The notes beneath the pieces were generated by a model. It saw only the letters and a list, made by a program, of their open reading frames with translations. It ran no database searches and was not told the origin of the DNA. A program made the translations under genes and the position numbers. This document shows positions 47,957-55,674 of a DNA stretch of 64,000 nucleotides, piece after piece (position 1 is the first letter of the stretch; every line of letters begins with the position of its first letter). Origin of the DNA: Formosa haliotis (GTDB taxonomy: Bacteria; Bacteroidota; Bacteroidia; Flavobacteriales; Flavobacteriaceae). The DNA is taken from positions 2,849,501 to 2,913,500 of the forward strand of contig NZ_BDEL01000001.1 in assembly GCF_001685485.1 (NCBI RefSeq), read 5' to 3'.

Positions 47957-48520
47957 TTAATTTCCTTTATCTACTGTGAATGCAAACAGTTCTATTCGCA
48001 ATTTATTAACAGCTCCTGCTATTTCACGAATACCAATCTTTACGGCTTGGGAGTGAACTACTCTAATAATTGGCGCACAAAAATCATTATGACTATTTAA
48101 ATTTGTGTTATCAGTAAAATAACTAACAACTAGTTTCTTGTTAGAAATTGACTTAGATAAGTTAAGAGTTATTTCGCAATCTGGACCTCCTAAACTTAAA
48201 TAACTCATGCTCTGAACTATTCCAGTACCGTTACCGTTATCGTTATACTCAACAATATTACCATCTGTAGATCCTGGGTCAAAGAAATCTGAAGAACCCC
48301 ACAATGGAGGTACGTTTGCTGATTGCGCCAATATCTCGGCTAAAGTGTATTGATTGTCATACTTTAAGTTTGCTAGATAATCATCAATAAGGTTGAAATA
48401 AGAATCCCTGAAATCAGCAAGAACACTTCTAATCATCTCAGCGGTGATTTCCTTATTGTTGTTGTCGCGAACATTACCTTCGATCGCTTGTGTAATATTG
48501 TTCCTGTCTTTTTGTGCCAT
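47957..48520 (-). CDS. Virion-like protein (phage tail-fibre/structural N-terminus)
   Basis: 187 residues. The start, with NNITQAIEGNVRDNNNKEIT and AEMIRSVLADFRDSYFNLID, resembles the N-terminal segment I associate with putative structural or fibre proteins in Bacteroidota phages. The C-terminal half is beta-rich (CEITLNLSKSISNKKLVVSY). Recognition is from memory of a pattern, not from a search. It is the main hint that the element is phage-related. Confidence 0.5.
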   Translation of the reverse strand: MAQKDRNNITQAIEGNVRDNNNKEITAEMIRSVLADFRDSYFNLIDDYLANLKYDNQYTLAEILAQSANVPPLWGSSDFFDPGSTDGNIVEYNDNGNGTGIVQSMSYLSLGGPDCEITLNLSKSISNKKLVVSYFTDNTNLNSHNDFCAPIIRVVHSQAVKIGIREIAGAVNKLRIELFAFTVDKGN

Positions 48521-48557
48521 AGTATTTAATTTAGATTTTGTTTTATGTAGTTAACAA

Positions 48558-48785
48558 TTACATATTCGCACCATTAACTACTGAGTTATAATTATTGACT
48601 CCTGAAATAATGTCTTTAACATCGGTTACTTTTAGCAAATCGAAGTACCTCCAGAAAAACTTCATTGAAAGAACATATCGTGTTATTTCAGCTAATTGCA
48701 GATCGTTTAAATCGTTATCTTCTTTAGCCAGGGTTAGAATTTTAACCCTAATTCTATCTATGTCTAACTCTTCATTAAAAGCCAT
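48558..48785 (-). CDS. Small element protein (75 residues)
   Basis: Helical 75-residue protein, MAFNEELDIDRIRVKILTLA then LNDLQLAEITRYVLSMKFFW. No family recognised. It lies in the tightly packed minus-strand operon, 37 bases before the virion-like gene. Confidence 0.5.
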   Translation of the reverse strand: MAFNEELDIDRIRVKILTLAKEDNDLNDLQLAEITRYVLSMKFFWRYFDLLKVTDVKDIISGVNNYNSVVNGANM

Positions 48786-48810
48786 TGTTTCTCATTTACG
48801 TCGTTAACAT

Positions 48811-49275
48811 CTATTTTCTTTTAAAAGTGAATCTGGAATTGGTCTTTGATGACTTAGGTACGCTTATGTAGGTAATTGTGCCTTTGTTGATAAGCATTAG
48901 AATATTACCAACCTTAAAATTCCCTAAGATGTTTCCTTTGCCGTTTACCAGGACCTTGTTGTTTACTTTATACGCGGAGTCCTTCATAGCAAAAATTTCA
49001 ATTTTGTTGCCTTTTGAACACCTTAATGTTGTCTCTGGCTTAATTGGGAAATGAATGAGTTTAGAACTTGTGGGATCTAGTTGTTCTATGGAGGTAATAA
49101 TCCCGTTTTCATACTTAATCAATCTTAGATCCGGCATTAGCGCTTCCCCTGTTAGGTTCTGTTTTTCGTTAACCCAAATTTCGTCACCCACTTCTGGAAC
49201 GTCATTGATATCAACTGTTGGAAAAGTTAATTCGTCTCCTGTGCAATCGAACTCTAATTTGTTTTTAATTTTCAT
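48811..49275 (-). CDS. Beta-rich element protein (154 residues)
   Basis: Begins MKIKNKLEFDCTGDELTFPT and is dominated by alternating beta-strand-like segments (VGDEIWVNEKQNL, KVNNKVLVNGKGNILGNFKV) with a basic C-terminus (RFTFKRK). This suggests a compact barrel or capsid-decoration-like fold, but no family is recognised. It starts four bases after the 59-residue gene. Confidence 0.5.
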   Translation of the reverse strand: MKIKNKLEFDCTGDELTFPTVDINDVPEVGDEIWVNEKQNLTGEALMPDLRLIKYENGIITSIEQLDPTSSKLIHFPIKPETTLRCSKGNKIEIFAMKDSAYKVNNKVLVNGKGNILGNFKVGNILMLINKGTITYISVPKSSKTNSRFTFKRK

Positions 49276-49278
49276 GAT

Positions 49279-49458
49279 TTATTGTGGTTTTTGGTATTTG
49301 CCTAAGGCAATTCGTTTTATAGACTCTGTAATAATGCCGTATTCTATAACGGTGTTTGCTGTGCTGATGCTGTACCCTTCTTTTATTACCAGTTTTAGTA
49401 AATCCTTTCTGGTAAATTCATTTGGTAGCTTACTGATAAAGTAATCGTGTGTTTCCAT
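49279..49458 (-). CDS. Small HTH-like element protein (59 residues)
   Basis: ATG at 49456-49458, stop at 49279. Sequence starts METHDYFISKLPNEFTRKDL and continues LKLVIKEGYSISTANTVIEY; the pattern of a helix, a turn (GYSISTAN) and a second helix looks like a small helix-turn-helix. It fits neatly between the 147- and 154-residue genes with gaps of 11 and 3 bases, which supports it being real. Confidence 0.6.
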   Translation of the reverse strand: METHDYFISKLPNEFTRKDLLKLVIKEGYSISTANTVIEYGIITESIKRIALGKYQKPQ

Positions 49459-49469
49459 TTATACTTGGT

Positions 49470-49913
49470 TTAAAATTGATTAGGCCTGTTTTTAAAGAGC
49501 TCTTTATATTTTAAGTACCTGTTGAGCACTTTGGTCACGTATTCCGCATTAAATAATTGAAAATGGGGTGTAGGGTCGCCATGATATCCGTGTCTGTCAA
49601 TCTTAAAAGCAAAACTTAATTCGTTTAAGCTAATTGTTTTGAACCTAGTCAATAGTAAATCTGTAATATCCTCTTTGTTGATCTCTGGAATTTCACCTTT
49701 AAAGCCTGATAAAATAGCTACACGAGAAAAGATATAGCCTAGCCCAGCTTTTCTCGTGTCTGGATCAAGGTTTCGTAATTGTGTTTCTGGCTCCCGGTAT
49801 TCGCAAATTTCTTTGCTTCCAAATGGTCTATTAACCAAATCCAATGCTGTTTTTTGTAGCGCTGGTAAATGTTTGTCCGTTAACTCTAGGCTCTTGTTGA
49901 TTTTTCTTGTCAT
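49470..49913 (-). CDS. Element protein downstream of the replication initiator (147 residues)
   Basis: MTRKINKSLELTDKHLPALQ, then LRNLDPDTRKAGLGYIFSRV and FAFKIDRHGYHGDPTPHFQL. Position directly after the initiator, and overlapping it by 83 bases in another frame, suggests a replication partner such as a helicase loader, but no motif proves it. There is no later ATG that would avoid the overlap. Confidence 0.5.
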   Translation of the reverse strand: MTRKINKSLELTDKHLPALQKTALDLVNRPFGSKEICEYREPETQLRNLDPDTRKAGLGYIFSRVAILSGFKGEIPEINKEDITDLLLTRFKTISLNELSFAFKIDRHGYHGDPTPHFQLFNAEYVTKVLNRYLKYKELFKNRPNQF

Positions 49914-50559
49914 TTTGATTGTTATTTTGATTGTTATTTGGGTTATTATTATCGGTTGCGTTCCATTTTCTAACTGCAGCTTTCCAATCTTTCATTTTAT
50001 TTTTACCTACCATCCATCCGTTACTTTCATAATGATTCCAAAATTTCTTTGGATTAACGGTTTGGTAATTCTTATCCATTATAAATTGTTCAACTTCATA
50101 AAGCTCTGGGGGCGTGAACTTCTCTCTCTTTGTTTTAGGTTTATTGGTTAAATGGTTAAATGGTTTATTTATATTACCTCCGCTGTATTCTTGCTGTATA
50201 ATTGCCGAATCAAGTGGTGACTTACTCGCTGACTTACTCGCTGACTTACTCGCTGACGCATTTTTTGATACACCGTTTATTCTGATTAAATTAGGTGTGT
50301 TTTGGTTTGTAGCCTTTTCAATAATATCTATGAAACCCCAATCTGCTAAGTCATGAAATGCCTTGTAATAAGTGTTCTTTGAGCTAATTCCAGAGGCTTC
50401 CATAGAATGTAGAGTTGGAAGCCTGAATTTTTCTTTCCATCCTAAACGATTGCATAACTCTATCATCCAAAAATATACTGCATAATGTGATGTCTTTGCT
50501 TTACCTGGATTCTCAAAACACCAGTCAAACCATTCTCTGGAAAGTGCGTATCCGTTCAT
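49831..50559 (-). CDS. Replication initiator/DnaD-like phage protein
   Basis: 242 residues. The N-terminal winged-helix region (YALSREWFDWCFENPGKAKT, then LCNRLGWKEKFRLPTLHSME) and the C-terminal motif NPKKFWNHYESNGWMVGKNK with MKDWKAAVRKW are typical of replication proteins of Bacteroidota phages and plasmids. Between them is a SKSA tandem repeat encoded by three copies of a 12-base unit. The tail is Asn/Gln rich. Confidence 0.65.
   Translation of the reverse strand: MNGYALSREWFDWCFENPGKAKTSHYAVYFWMIELCNRLGWKEKFRLPTLHSMEASGISSKNTYYKAFHDLADWGFIDIIEKATNQNTPNLIRINGVSKNASASKSASKSASKSPLDSAIIQQEYSGGNINKPFNHLTNKPKTKREKFTPPELYEVEQFIMDKNYQTVNPKKFWNHYESNGWMVGKNKMKDWKAAVRKWNATDNNNPNNNQNNNQNDKKNQQEPRVNGQTFTSATKNSIGFG
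50219..50257. repeat. 12-base tandem repeat inside the replication initiator gene
   Basis: GACTTACTCGCT three times in a row (50219, 50231, 50243), then a partial unit. Multiples of three keep the frame and add SKSA units to the linker. Confidence 0.85.
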
Positions 50560-50560
50560 T

Positions 50561-50872
50561 TTAATTCAATATTGATTCCGTAAATAAATCAGGATTGGTT
50601 GTATAGTAATTAGCCTCATGTTTTGAGATCTTACAAAGCCCATTTTTAACCACCATAATTTTATCCTCAAAGCGCAATTCTGCCACATATCTACAAATAC
50701 TCGCTCGGTAGATCCCTGTTTCCCTACTAACCATTAGCATGGTCTTTGGTGCATTGAAAAATGCCTGAAAAACCCTGTTGATTTGTGAATGGGAAAGCGT
50801 ATCTTTACGCTTGTCATTTACTTGATTAAGACGATTGTTACTATTAGTGCTATGGGGTTTCTTTAATCTCAT
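50561..50872 (-). CDS. Winged-helix DNA-binding protein of the element
   Basis: 103 residues. RVFQAFFNAPKTMLMVSRET followed by GIYRASICRYVAELRFEDKI is a clear helix-turn-helix/wing pattern as in phage regulators that sense or switch. The first 30 residues are basic. It lies between the excisionase-like gene and the initiator, with a one-base gap to the latter. Confidence 0.65.
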   Translation of the reverse strand: MRLKKPHSTNSNNRLNQVNDKRKDTLSHSQINRVFQAFFNAPKTMLMVSRETGIYRASICRYVAELRFEDKIMVVKNGLCKISKHEANYYTTNPDLFTESILN

Positions 50873-50876
50873 AGCA

Positions 50877-51164
50877 TTACTTGTTTACGGCTGTAATAGC
50901 ACTCTCAATGTCTGAACGTTTGTAGTATCGCTTACCACCAATAGCATAACTTTTTAGTTTGCCTTTATTTTCCCAGCGGTATAGGGTGGGATTAGAAACC
51001 CCAAGGAGTTCTCGGGCTTCTTTCTTTTCGATGAAGTTTTTTAGAGGGTCGGGCTCTTGCTCATGGTTTAAATTAAGATTGTTTAAGCGCTTTGTTAGCC
51101 TCTCTTCAATAATGTCGACCAGATCACTGGCTGTTATCCCTTGTAAAATTATTTGATGGCTCAT
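50877..51164 (-). CDS. Excisionase-like helix-turn-helix protein (AlpA/MerR-type)
   Basis: 95 residues. EARELLGVSNPTLYRWENKG then GKRYYKRSDIESAI is the standard HTH_17 excisionase pattern. In satellites and prophages such proteins direct integrase towards excision or act as regulators. The N-terminus (SDLVDIIEERLTKRLNNLNL) is helical. Confidence 0.75.
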   Translation of the reverse strand: MSHQIILQGITASDLVDIIEERLTKRLNNLNLNHEQEPDPLKNFIEKKEARELLGVSNPTLYRWENKGKLKSYAIGGKRYYKRSDIESAITAVNK

Positions 51165-51239
51165 GTGTCCTAGATTTTGATTTCTAGAACAAAGGAAGTA
51201 TTGTGTTTGGCCTACAGCAAGGCCGAATTTAGCCTATTT

Positions 51240-52052
51240 TTAGGCTTTATGCTTTTTATGAAACCATTCTAACGCCTTTGATAGGTTATTTTCCCTTTCA
51301 ATGCTATCAGATTTATCTAAAGATTTGATTTGAGAAACTTCTACACCATATTTCCTTATAAGGAAATTTATGAATTCAGGTTGTGTCGAGATGATATATT
51401 TAGGATCTGAAAAACATAGACGTTGATAATAGTAGCTTACAACAGTTTGAAACCCTCTTTGATTAGGTTTTTCTAGGTAGTATTTTATATTATTTTCAAA
51501 TAAGTGCTCCCAAAGGACATAGCCGTTATTAGCAAATATATCATCATGTTTCGGAATTTGAGGTGTGCTGCTTGTAATGCCAGAATCACTTGTTTCAACC
51601 TCTGGAATTCTCTGGAATTCATCAATCAAACCATACTGCTCATCCAAAGTATTTTTGACGTAAAGCTCAACAAAATATTCCTCAAGCCGTAACAAGGTAT
51701 CTGAATCGCATGGGATCTTGTTAAGCTCACTTCGTAAAGAATCATAAAAATAAGTAAGGAGTTCATCTGTATTCCTTAAATGGTATTGCTGAAGGGTAGT
51801 TGCTATCATTTCCGTTTCCCAAAAACGATCAATTAATTTTTCATTCCATTTATTCGAGAGATAACTATCAATTTGTCTTTTATAATCATTAAATATCCTT
51901 TCTGATCGTTCATGATTACAACTTGATCTAATCGCCTTCAAGTGCTCTTTAAATTGATCAATATAATCCCAGTAGAAAGTCTTAGGGATATCCTCTTTAA
52001 ATAGATTTTTTACATCTTGGACTAAGTCGAGTATTTTAATTTCTTGCTTCAT
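51240..52052 (-). CDS. Element protein of unknown function (270 residues)
   Basis: Starts MKQEIKILDLVQDVKNLFKE and ends KALEWFHKKHKA. A conserved-looking segment (FANNGYVLWEHLFENNIKYY, then RGFQTVVSYYYQRL) is familiar from proteins beside integrases in flavobacterial islands, but no function is known. Its start overlaps the previous stop by one base. Confidence 0.55.
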   Translation of the reverse strand: MKQEIKILDLVQDVKNLFKEDIPKTFYWDYIDQFKEHLKAIRSSCNHERSERIFNDYKRQIDSYLSNKWNEKLIDRFWETEMIATTLQQYHLRNTDELLTYFYDSLRSELNKIPCDSDTLLRLEEYFVELYVKNTLDEQYGLIDEFQRIPEVETSDSGITSSTPQIPKHDDIFANNGYVLWEHLFENNIKYYLEKPNQRGFQTVVSYYYQRLCFSDPKYIISTQPEFINFLIRKYGVEVSQIKSLDKSDSIERENNLSKALEWFHKKHKA

Positions 52053-52405
52053 TAGTTTAATTGTTGCTGATCAAGCCATTTCATAATTTCTTCATCTTGA
52101 TCAGTCGCTGGATGGATAATATCTTCATACATCATTGCCATGCTTAAATCGTGTTCGTACTCGATCTCATTAAAGTTTATTTTAGATTCCATATCAATGA
52201 TCGCTTTTCTAACTACAGACCATTTTTTACCTAAATTAGAAATCAGGGTTTCTTTTAAAAGGTTACTGTATTGATCATCAAACTCATTTAATCGATTAAT
52301 AAGATACTCTGAGCATGATTTTGTGTACTGCTGTAATGATACTACTTCCCCAGTGTTAAGGGTTATGTTTGCTTTGTCTAAAAGATTTTCAATAGTTGTT
52401 TTCAT
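52052..52405 (-). CDS. Element protein of unknown function (117 residues)
   Basis: Acidic helical protein, MKTTIENLLDKANITLNTGE to KWLDQQQLN. No motif is recognised. Overlaps the next gene by one base (TAATG), so coupled with it. Could be a regulator or anti-host protein; there is no sequence proof. Confidence 0.5.
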   Translation of the reverse strand: MKTTIENLLDKANITLNTGEVVSLQQYTKSCSEYLINRLNEFDDQYSNLLKETLISNLGKKWSVVRKAIIDMESKINFNEIEYEHDLSMAMMYEDIIHPATDQDEEIMKWLDQQQLN

Positions 52406-52422
52406 GTTTTTTATATTTTACG

Positions 52423-52710
52423 TTAATCGATCCACATTGTTATTGCACCGGACTGGTTAATTATTGGAAGAACCCTGTTTTCGCCAAACATTTCTTGGCC
52501 TTTGTAGTAGTCTTTAATTTTCTTCTTGTAATACTGTTTTTGACTATCTGAAAATGTAGGGTTGTTTGATAACTCAAATATTTCTTGAATTGAAATATCG
52601 ATAGTAATCTCAATTGGAACTCCCTCTTTATTCTTGTTGAGTTCGAAAAACTGGGATATTCTCTCTCTTTCGTTGGATAACTTGTGCCTTATTGCTTTTG
52701 TTGTTTTCAT
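52423..52710 (-). CDS. Element protein of unknown function (95 residues)
   Basis: MKTTKAIRHKLSNERERISQ, then a short beta strand EGVPIEITIDISIQEIFEL and QKQYYKKKIKDYYKGQ. Small charged protein between the integrase and the 117-residue gene; ten bases separate it from the integrase stop. No family recognised. Confidence 0.5.
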   Translation of the reverse strand: MKTTKAIRHKLSNERERISQFFELNKNKEGVPIEITIDISIQEIFELSNNPTFSDSQKQYYKKKIKDYYKGQEMFGENRVLPIINQSGAITMWID

Positions 52711-52719
52711 TATTGTTAT

Positions 52720-54003
52720 TTATTTTTGATTCATTTTTAGAAAATATTCGTAGGCATCAAATGCCAGGTCTTTTTGTCCTTTACCAATGTATTCGAGGAA
52801 CATTTTTTCAGCAGAATGACCAGTTATACCAATTAAAAAAGTCGTTGGTAATTTTCCATAATAGTTTGTAGCGAAGGAACGCCTCCCGATGTGGCTTGTT
52901 ATTAGTTTGTATTTAGGGTAGGAGCCTTCAACCTTTCTCATGATTGTTTGGTGCTCATCCTCTGAAATGTTTTTGGTGATACGTCCTTTGATCATTTCGT
53001 TAATTTCAGCTCTCTTGCATACGTCTTTAATGTATTGGTTGTATTTCTGATCACTTATTGGGGTTGGAAATTCTCCAGAGCGCTTGTCAAGTATTGCCCT
53101 TACTTCTGGAAGTACGGGGATGGACATATTCTTGTCGGTCTTAATTTGGGTGAATTCTAAAAGAGGTACACCGCTTTCAAATCTCAGCATTGATTTGTTA
53201 AACCTCATGAAATCGCTTATTCTCTGACCTGTATAACATGAAATTAAAAGCCAGTCGCGAGCATTGTTTAAGTAGTTTGGTAGATCCGCTAGTTCTTGAA
53301 TTGCTTCCAGCTCTTTGAAACTTAAAAATATTTTGGGTGCTTTTTCTTTTTTGAGGTTTATAGTTTCGAATTCGGGATTGATTTCTAGTCCTTTCATACG
53401 GGCGTGCTTCACTATGGTTTTTACGTATTTTAAATCCCTGTGAATGGTGTTCTGTGAATAATTTTCTTGATTACACCAGGAAACGAAAAGTTTATTAAAG
53501 TCTTCGTTAACGTGTTTTATCATCAAATTAGGATTATACCTTAGTAATTTGTTTTTAACGACATTGTAGCGACCTTTGTGAGCTTCTGTTAATTCGTGTT
53601 CTCTGGTTGTTAAATAGAAATCTATGTATTCAGATACTTTTTCAGGTATTTTAATCTCTTTTGGTTTAACATAGAAGGTTTCAATCGTGTTTTTGAACCA
53701 TTCTTTGTTCACATCAGAAAGATTGACCTTGTCTAATTCTTCAAGGACGTGCTTCTGTAAATCATAAATATGATCGTTAATTTCTTTTCGAAGATTTATC
53801 TTTTCCTCATCCTTGAAGTTTGTATTCTTCTTGAGTTCATTCCAAAATTCTTTAGTGACTTCAATTCTGGAACGCTTATAAAATGAGAATGGCATTTCTT
53901 TTCCAGACTTAGATAGGTTCTTTCCTGGGATTCTAAATGACAAGCGAGCCTCTAAAAAGGCTTTTGGCTTATCGGAGCGATAAGAAAAAGTGACTGTGGA
54001 CAT
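52720..54003 (-). CDS. Tyrosine recombinase (phage-type integrase)
   Basis: 427 residues. N-terminal arm-binding region, a SAM-like core-binding domain (KVSEYIDFYLTTREHELTEA), and a catalytic domain with Arg in TGQRISDFMRF, HxxR in HIGRRSF and the Tyr in MFLEYIG. It should catalyse integration at the tRNA-Leu att sites. It sits 181 bases from the attR core and reads away from it, as in many tRNA-integrated islands. Confidence 0.9.
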   Translation of the reverse strand: MSTVTFSYRSDKPKAFLEARLSFRIPGKNLSKSGKEMPFSFYKRSRIEVTKEFWNELKKNTNFKDEEKINLRKEINDHIYDLQKHVLEELDKVNLSDVNKEWFKNTIETFYVKPKEIKIPEKVSEYIDFYLTTREHELTEAHKGRYNVVKNKLLRYNPNLMIKHVNEDFNKLFVSWCNQENYSQNTIHRDLKYVKTIVKHARMKGLEINPEFETINLKKEKAPKIFLSFKELEAIQELADLPNYLNNARDWLLISCYTGQRISDFMRFNKSMLRFESGVPLLEFTQIKTDKNMSIPVLPEVRAILDKRSGEFPTPISDQKYNQYIKDVCKRAEINEMIKGRITKNISEDEHQTIMRKVEGSYPKYKLITSHIGRRSFATNYYGKLPTTFLIGITGHSAEKMFLEYIGKGQKDLAFDAYEYFLKMNQK

Positions 54004-54033
54004 ATTTTAGTATTCAACATGTCTAAGGTAAAA

Positions 54034-54059
54034 CAATTTGCACACAATTTGCACACAAA
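54034..54059. repeat. Integrase arm-site candidates near attR
   Basis: CAATTTGCACA occurs twice in tandem (54034 and 54045). TTTGCACACAAA within it (54048) also occurs near attL at 46464. Confidence 0.5.
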
Positions 54060-54098
54060 AATGAAATTATTTGAAATGGAATGATGATATTTTTTGAA

Positions 54099-54120
54099 AG
54101 TAATGTAATGTGTTACTTTT
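54099..54120 (-). promoter_or_regulatory. Near-palindromic operator candidate, copy 2
   Basis: Same 22-base site as at 47021 with two changes, 96 bases upstream of the integrase start. Probably a shared operator or promoter of the two transcription units of the element. Confidence 0.55.
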
Positions 54121-54183
54121 GATTATAAGGTTTTGTGTTAAAATTTTATATCATAGTGTTTCAAGTTGAATCATTTAACTTGC

Positions 54184-54201
54184 TCCCACCTTGAGTACTT
54201 T
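54184..54201 (+). repeat. attR core: direct repeat of the tRNA-Leu 3' end
   Basis: Exact copy of TCCCACCTTGAGTACTTT at 46382-46399, marking the right end of the element. Confidence 0.9.
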
Positions 54202-54236
54202 AAAACCCTTATAAGCACAGTGTTTGTAAGGGTTTT
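54202..54236 (+). terminator. Original tRNA-Leu terminator, displaced by the element
   Basis: AAAACCCTTA pairs with TAAGGGTTTT, then TTATTTT. It directly follows the attR copy of the tRNA end, where the host tRNA terminator would have been before integration. Confidence 0.7.
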
Positions 54237-54492
54237 TTATTTTATGGGGCAACAAAAGGGGCAATGTATATTCTACCATTCCTATTTTTCAATCTTTATT
54301 TTTTGAGCTGCTACGTTTAAAATCCTAAGAATATTACTATAACTGCATTATCCTCATTATCCACATTTTTATTTGTAAAACACATATATTCAATTATTTA
54401 AGGGTGTTTCAAAATGCAATCAAAATGCACAAAATGCAAAGAGAACAGTAAAATAATGCAAAAATGGGGCTAAGATAAAAACTAACTAACAT

Positions 54493-54531
54493 ATTCTCTC
54501 ATCTTTACGTCCAGTCTAATATAGGAAGTCC
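54493..54531. repeat. Relic of an IS3-type terminal repeat
   Basis: Bases 54493-54524 match 26 of 32 bases of the right end of the intact IS3 element (57610-57641), and the end reads GGACTT on the minus strand as in the left end of that IS. No transposase remains nearby. Confidence 0.5.
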
Positions 54532-54752
54532 AACAGCGGTTTTTTTGTTTTGGGGTGTGGAATATTGCAAGAATTAAAATTTAAAATGAAGTGTTCTGAG
54601 CAACTTCACTAAGCAAGGTTAATTTATAAAACGGTTTGTTTTTACGGTAAGCCGTAATATTTCTTACAAGAAAGTAATATATTTAGAGATTAAATGAACG
54701 ATATCTCTTTATCTTCTCTAGATATTGTGAGATTTAGTGCGGATAAAAGGAG

Positions 54753-54759
54753 TTAGGCA
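54753..54759 (+). repeat. First cassette boundary core (GTTAGGC)
   Basis: GTTAGGCAC here is the exact reverse complement of GTGCCTAAC at 55541, the left end of the first attC-like site. It marks the left end of cassette 1, matching the GTTRRRY integron core. Confidence 0.7.
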
Positions 54760-54782
54760 CAATACGAAAATCCTTCTGCAAA

Positions 54783-55534
54783 TTGAAAAACATCGCTAAA
54801 ATCTTTTATCTCTGTCTAATAATCCAACTTTATGGTTGTGGATTTGGAGATTGGGACGTAACACTTTACGAACAAAAAATAGAAGATTCTTCAAACGTTA
54901 TCTATGAATTCGATGCTTGGGGTGGATTAGATTCACATAGCGCAGGATATGTTATAATGGATTCTACTAAACAATTTAAAGTCAATTCTGCGAGAAAATT
55001 GCCGATTTATTATCTAACATCACTTCCGAACAAAAGAAAAATAAAAGCAATCGGATTAAAAAACCAGTAAACAATGACAGTATTTCATTAAATATTATTG
55101 ATAGTAAAAAAATCAAAGAATCTGGAATTGATATTGAAATAGACTATTATGAGAAATATTCTGGATATTCGAATGCTACTTGCCTTTTAAATGAATATAA
55201 GTTTTCAGAATTTAAGGAAGTGAAAGACAGTATTTATTTCTACGGTATTGAGAAAAAATTTGGGAATAATAAAAAAGACACTACCAATGTTTCTTTTCAA
55301 AAAGGGAATATTAAGATAATTGCAGATGACAATGGAAAAATATTTCGTTTAGAAATTAGCGAACTTTTTAAAGACAATGCTACTAAATTTAAATACAAAA
55401 AAGGAACTAATGAACTGACTGAAAAAATTGAAAATAGTCCAGTAGTTTGCATTCGAACTTATTATCTAATTCCAAAAAATGAAATTTATGAATCTGAATT
55501 TTCTAATTATGGAATTTATAAACGTGTAAAATAA
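54783..55534 (+). pseudogene. Cassette 1: lipoprotein of unknown function, frameshifted
   Basis: Starts at TTG 54783 with a lipoprotein signal (KIFYLCLIIQLYGC). The first frame stops at 55070, but the protein continues in another frame (EKIADLLSNITSEQKK from 54992, through SIYFYGIEKKFGNNKK, to 55534). A single base missing between 54991 and 54992 (GCG GAG read as GCGAG) would restore about 250 residues. No family recognised. The gene begins 24 bases after the cassette core and ends 7 bases before its attC-like site. Confidence 0.65.
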
Positions 55535-55540
55535 AGTACT

Positions 55541-55674
55541 GTGCCTAACATTGTGTATAATTCATTACTAGTAAAGGCTTACTTACGAAAATTCCGCTGG
55601 AATTTTCTATCCGTGATTATTTGCTAACTTTAGTGCCTAAACACGCAACGAAATCATACACTTTACCGTTGTGG
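55541..55674 (+). repeat. attC-like site 1
   Basis: 134 nt from GCCTAAC-type core to GTTGTGG. Outer arms GTGTAT (55552) and ATACAC pair, and an inner hairpin is formed by GAAAATTCC and GGAATTTTC. It resembles sites 2-4 in layout and length. Confidence 0.75.

Larger units (their letters stand above)
46382..54201. mobile_element. 7.8-kb integrative element at tRNA-Leu (candidate phage satellite)
   Basis: Bounded by the 18-base direct repeats at 46382 and 54184. All fourteen recognised genes read on the minus strand, from the integrase near the right end towards the tRNA. It carries integrase, excisionase-like HTH, winged-helix and replication-initiator proteins plus small unknown proteins. There is no terminase, portal, capsid, relaxase or antibiotic-resistance gene. 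Size and content resemble satellites such as PICIs, but no known satellite family is matched. Confidence 0.85.
54202..54752. other. Noncoding region between the element and the cassette array
   Basis: Holds the displaced tRNA terminator (54202-54236), three AAAATGCA direct repeats (54411, 54422, 54431) plus ATAATGCA at 54453, and an old IS3-type end (54493-54531). No gene seen. Confidence 0.6.

Noticed and set aside
49055..49444. 129-codon plus-strand ORF in the element
   Set aside because: It is opposite three tightly packed minus-strand genes, including a better-supported 59-residue gene, and reads as a shadow.
50219..50257. CRISPR array
   Set aside because: The 12-base units are in direct tandem without spacers and lie in a coding frame.
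52720..54003. Idea that this recombinase is the integron integrase of the cassette array
   Set aside because: It lies inside the tRNA-Leu att repeats, reads away from the array and shows phage-type integrase features; no IntI-specific extra helix was recognised.
46382..54201. Complete prophage
   Set aside because: No terminase, portal, major capsid, tail tube or lysis gene is recognisable, and 7.8 kb is too short for a tailed phage.
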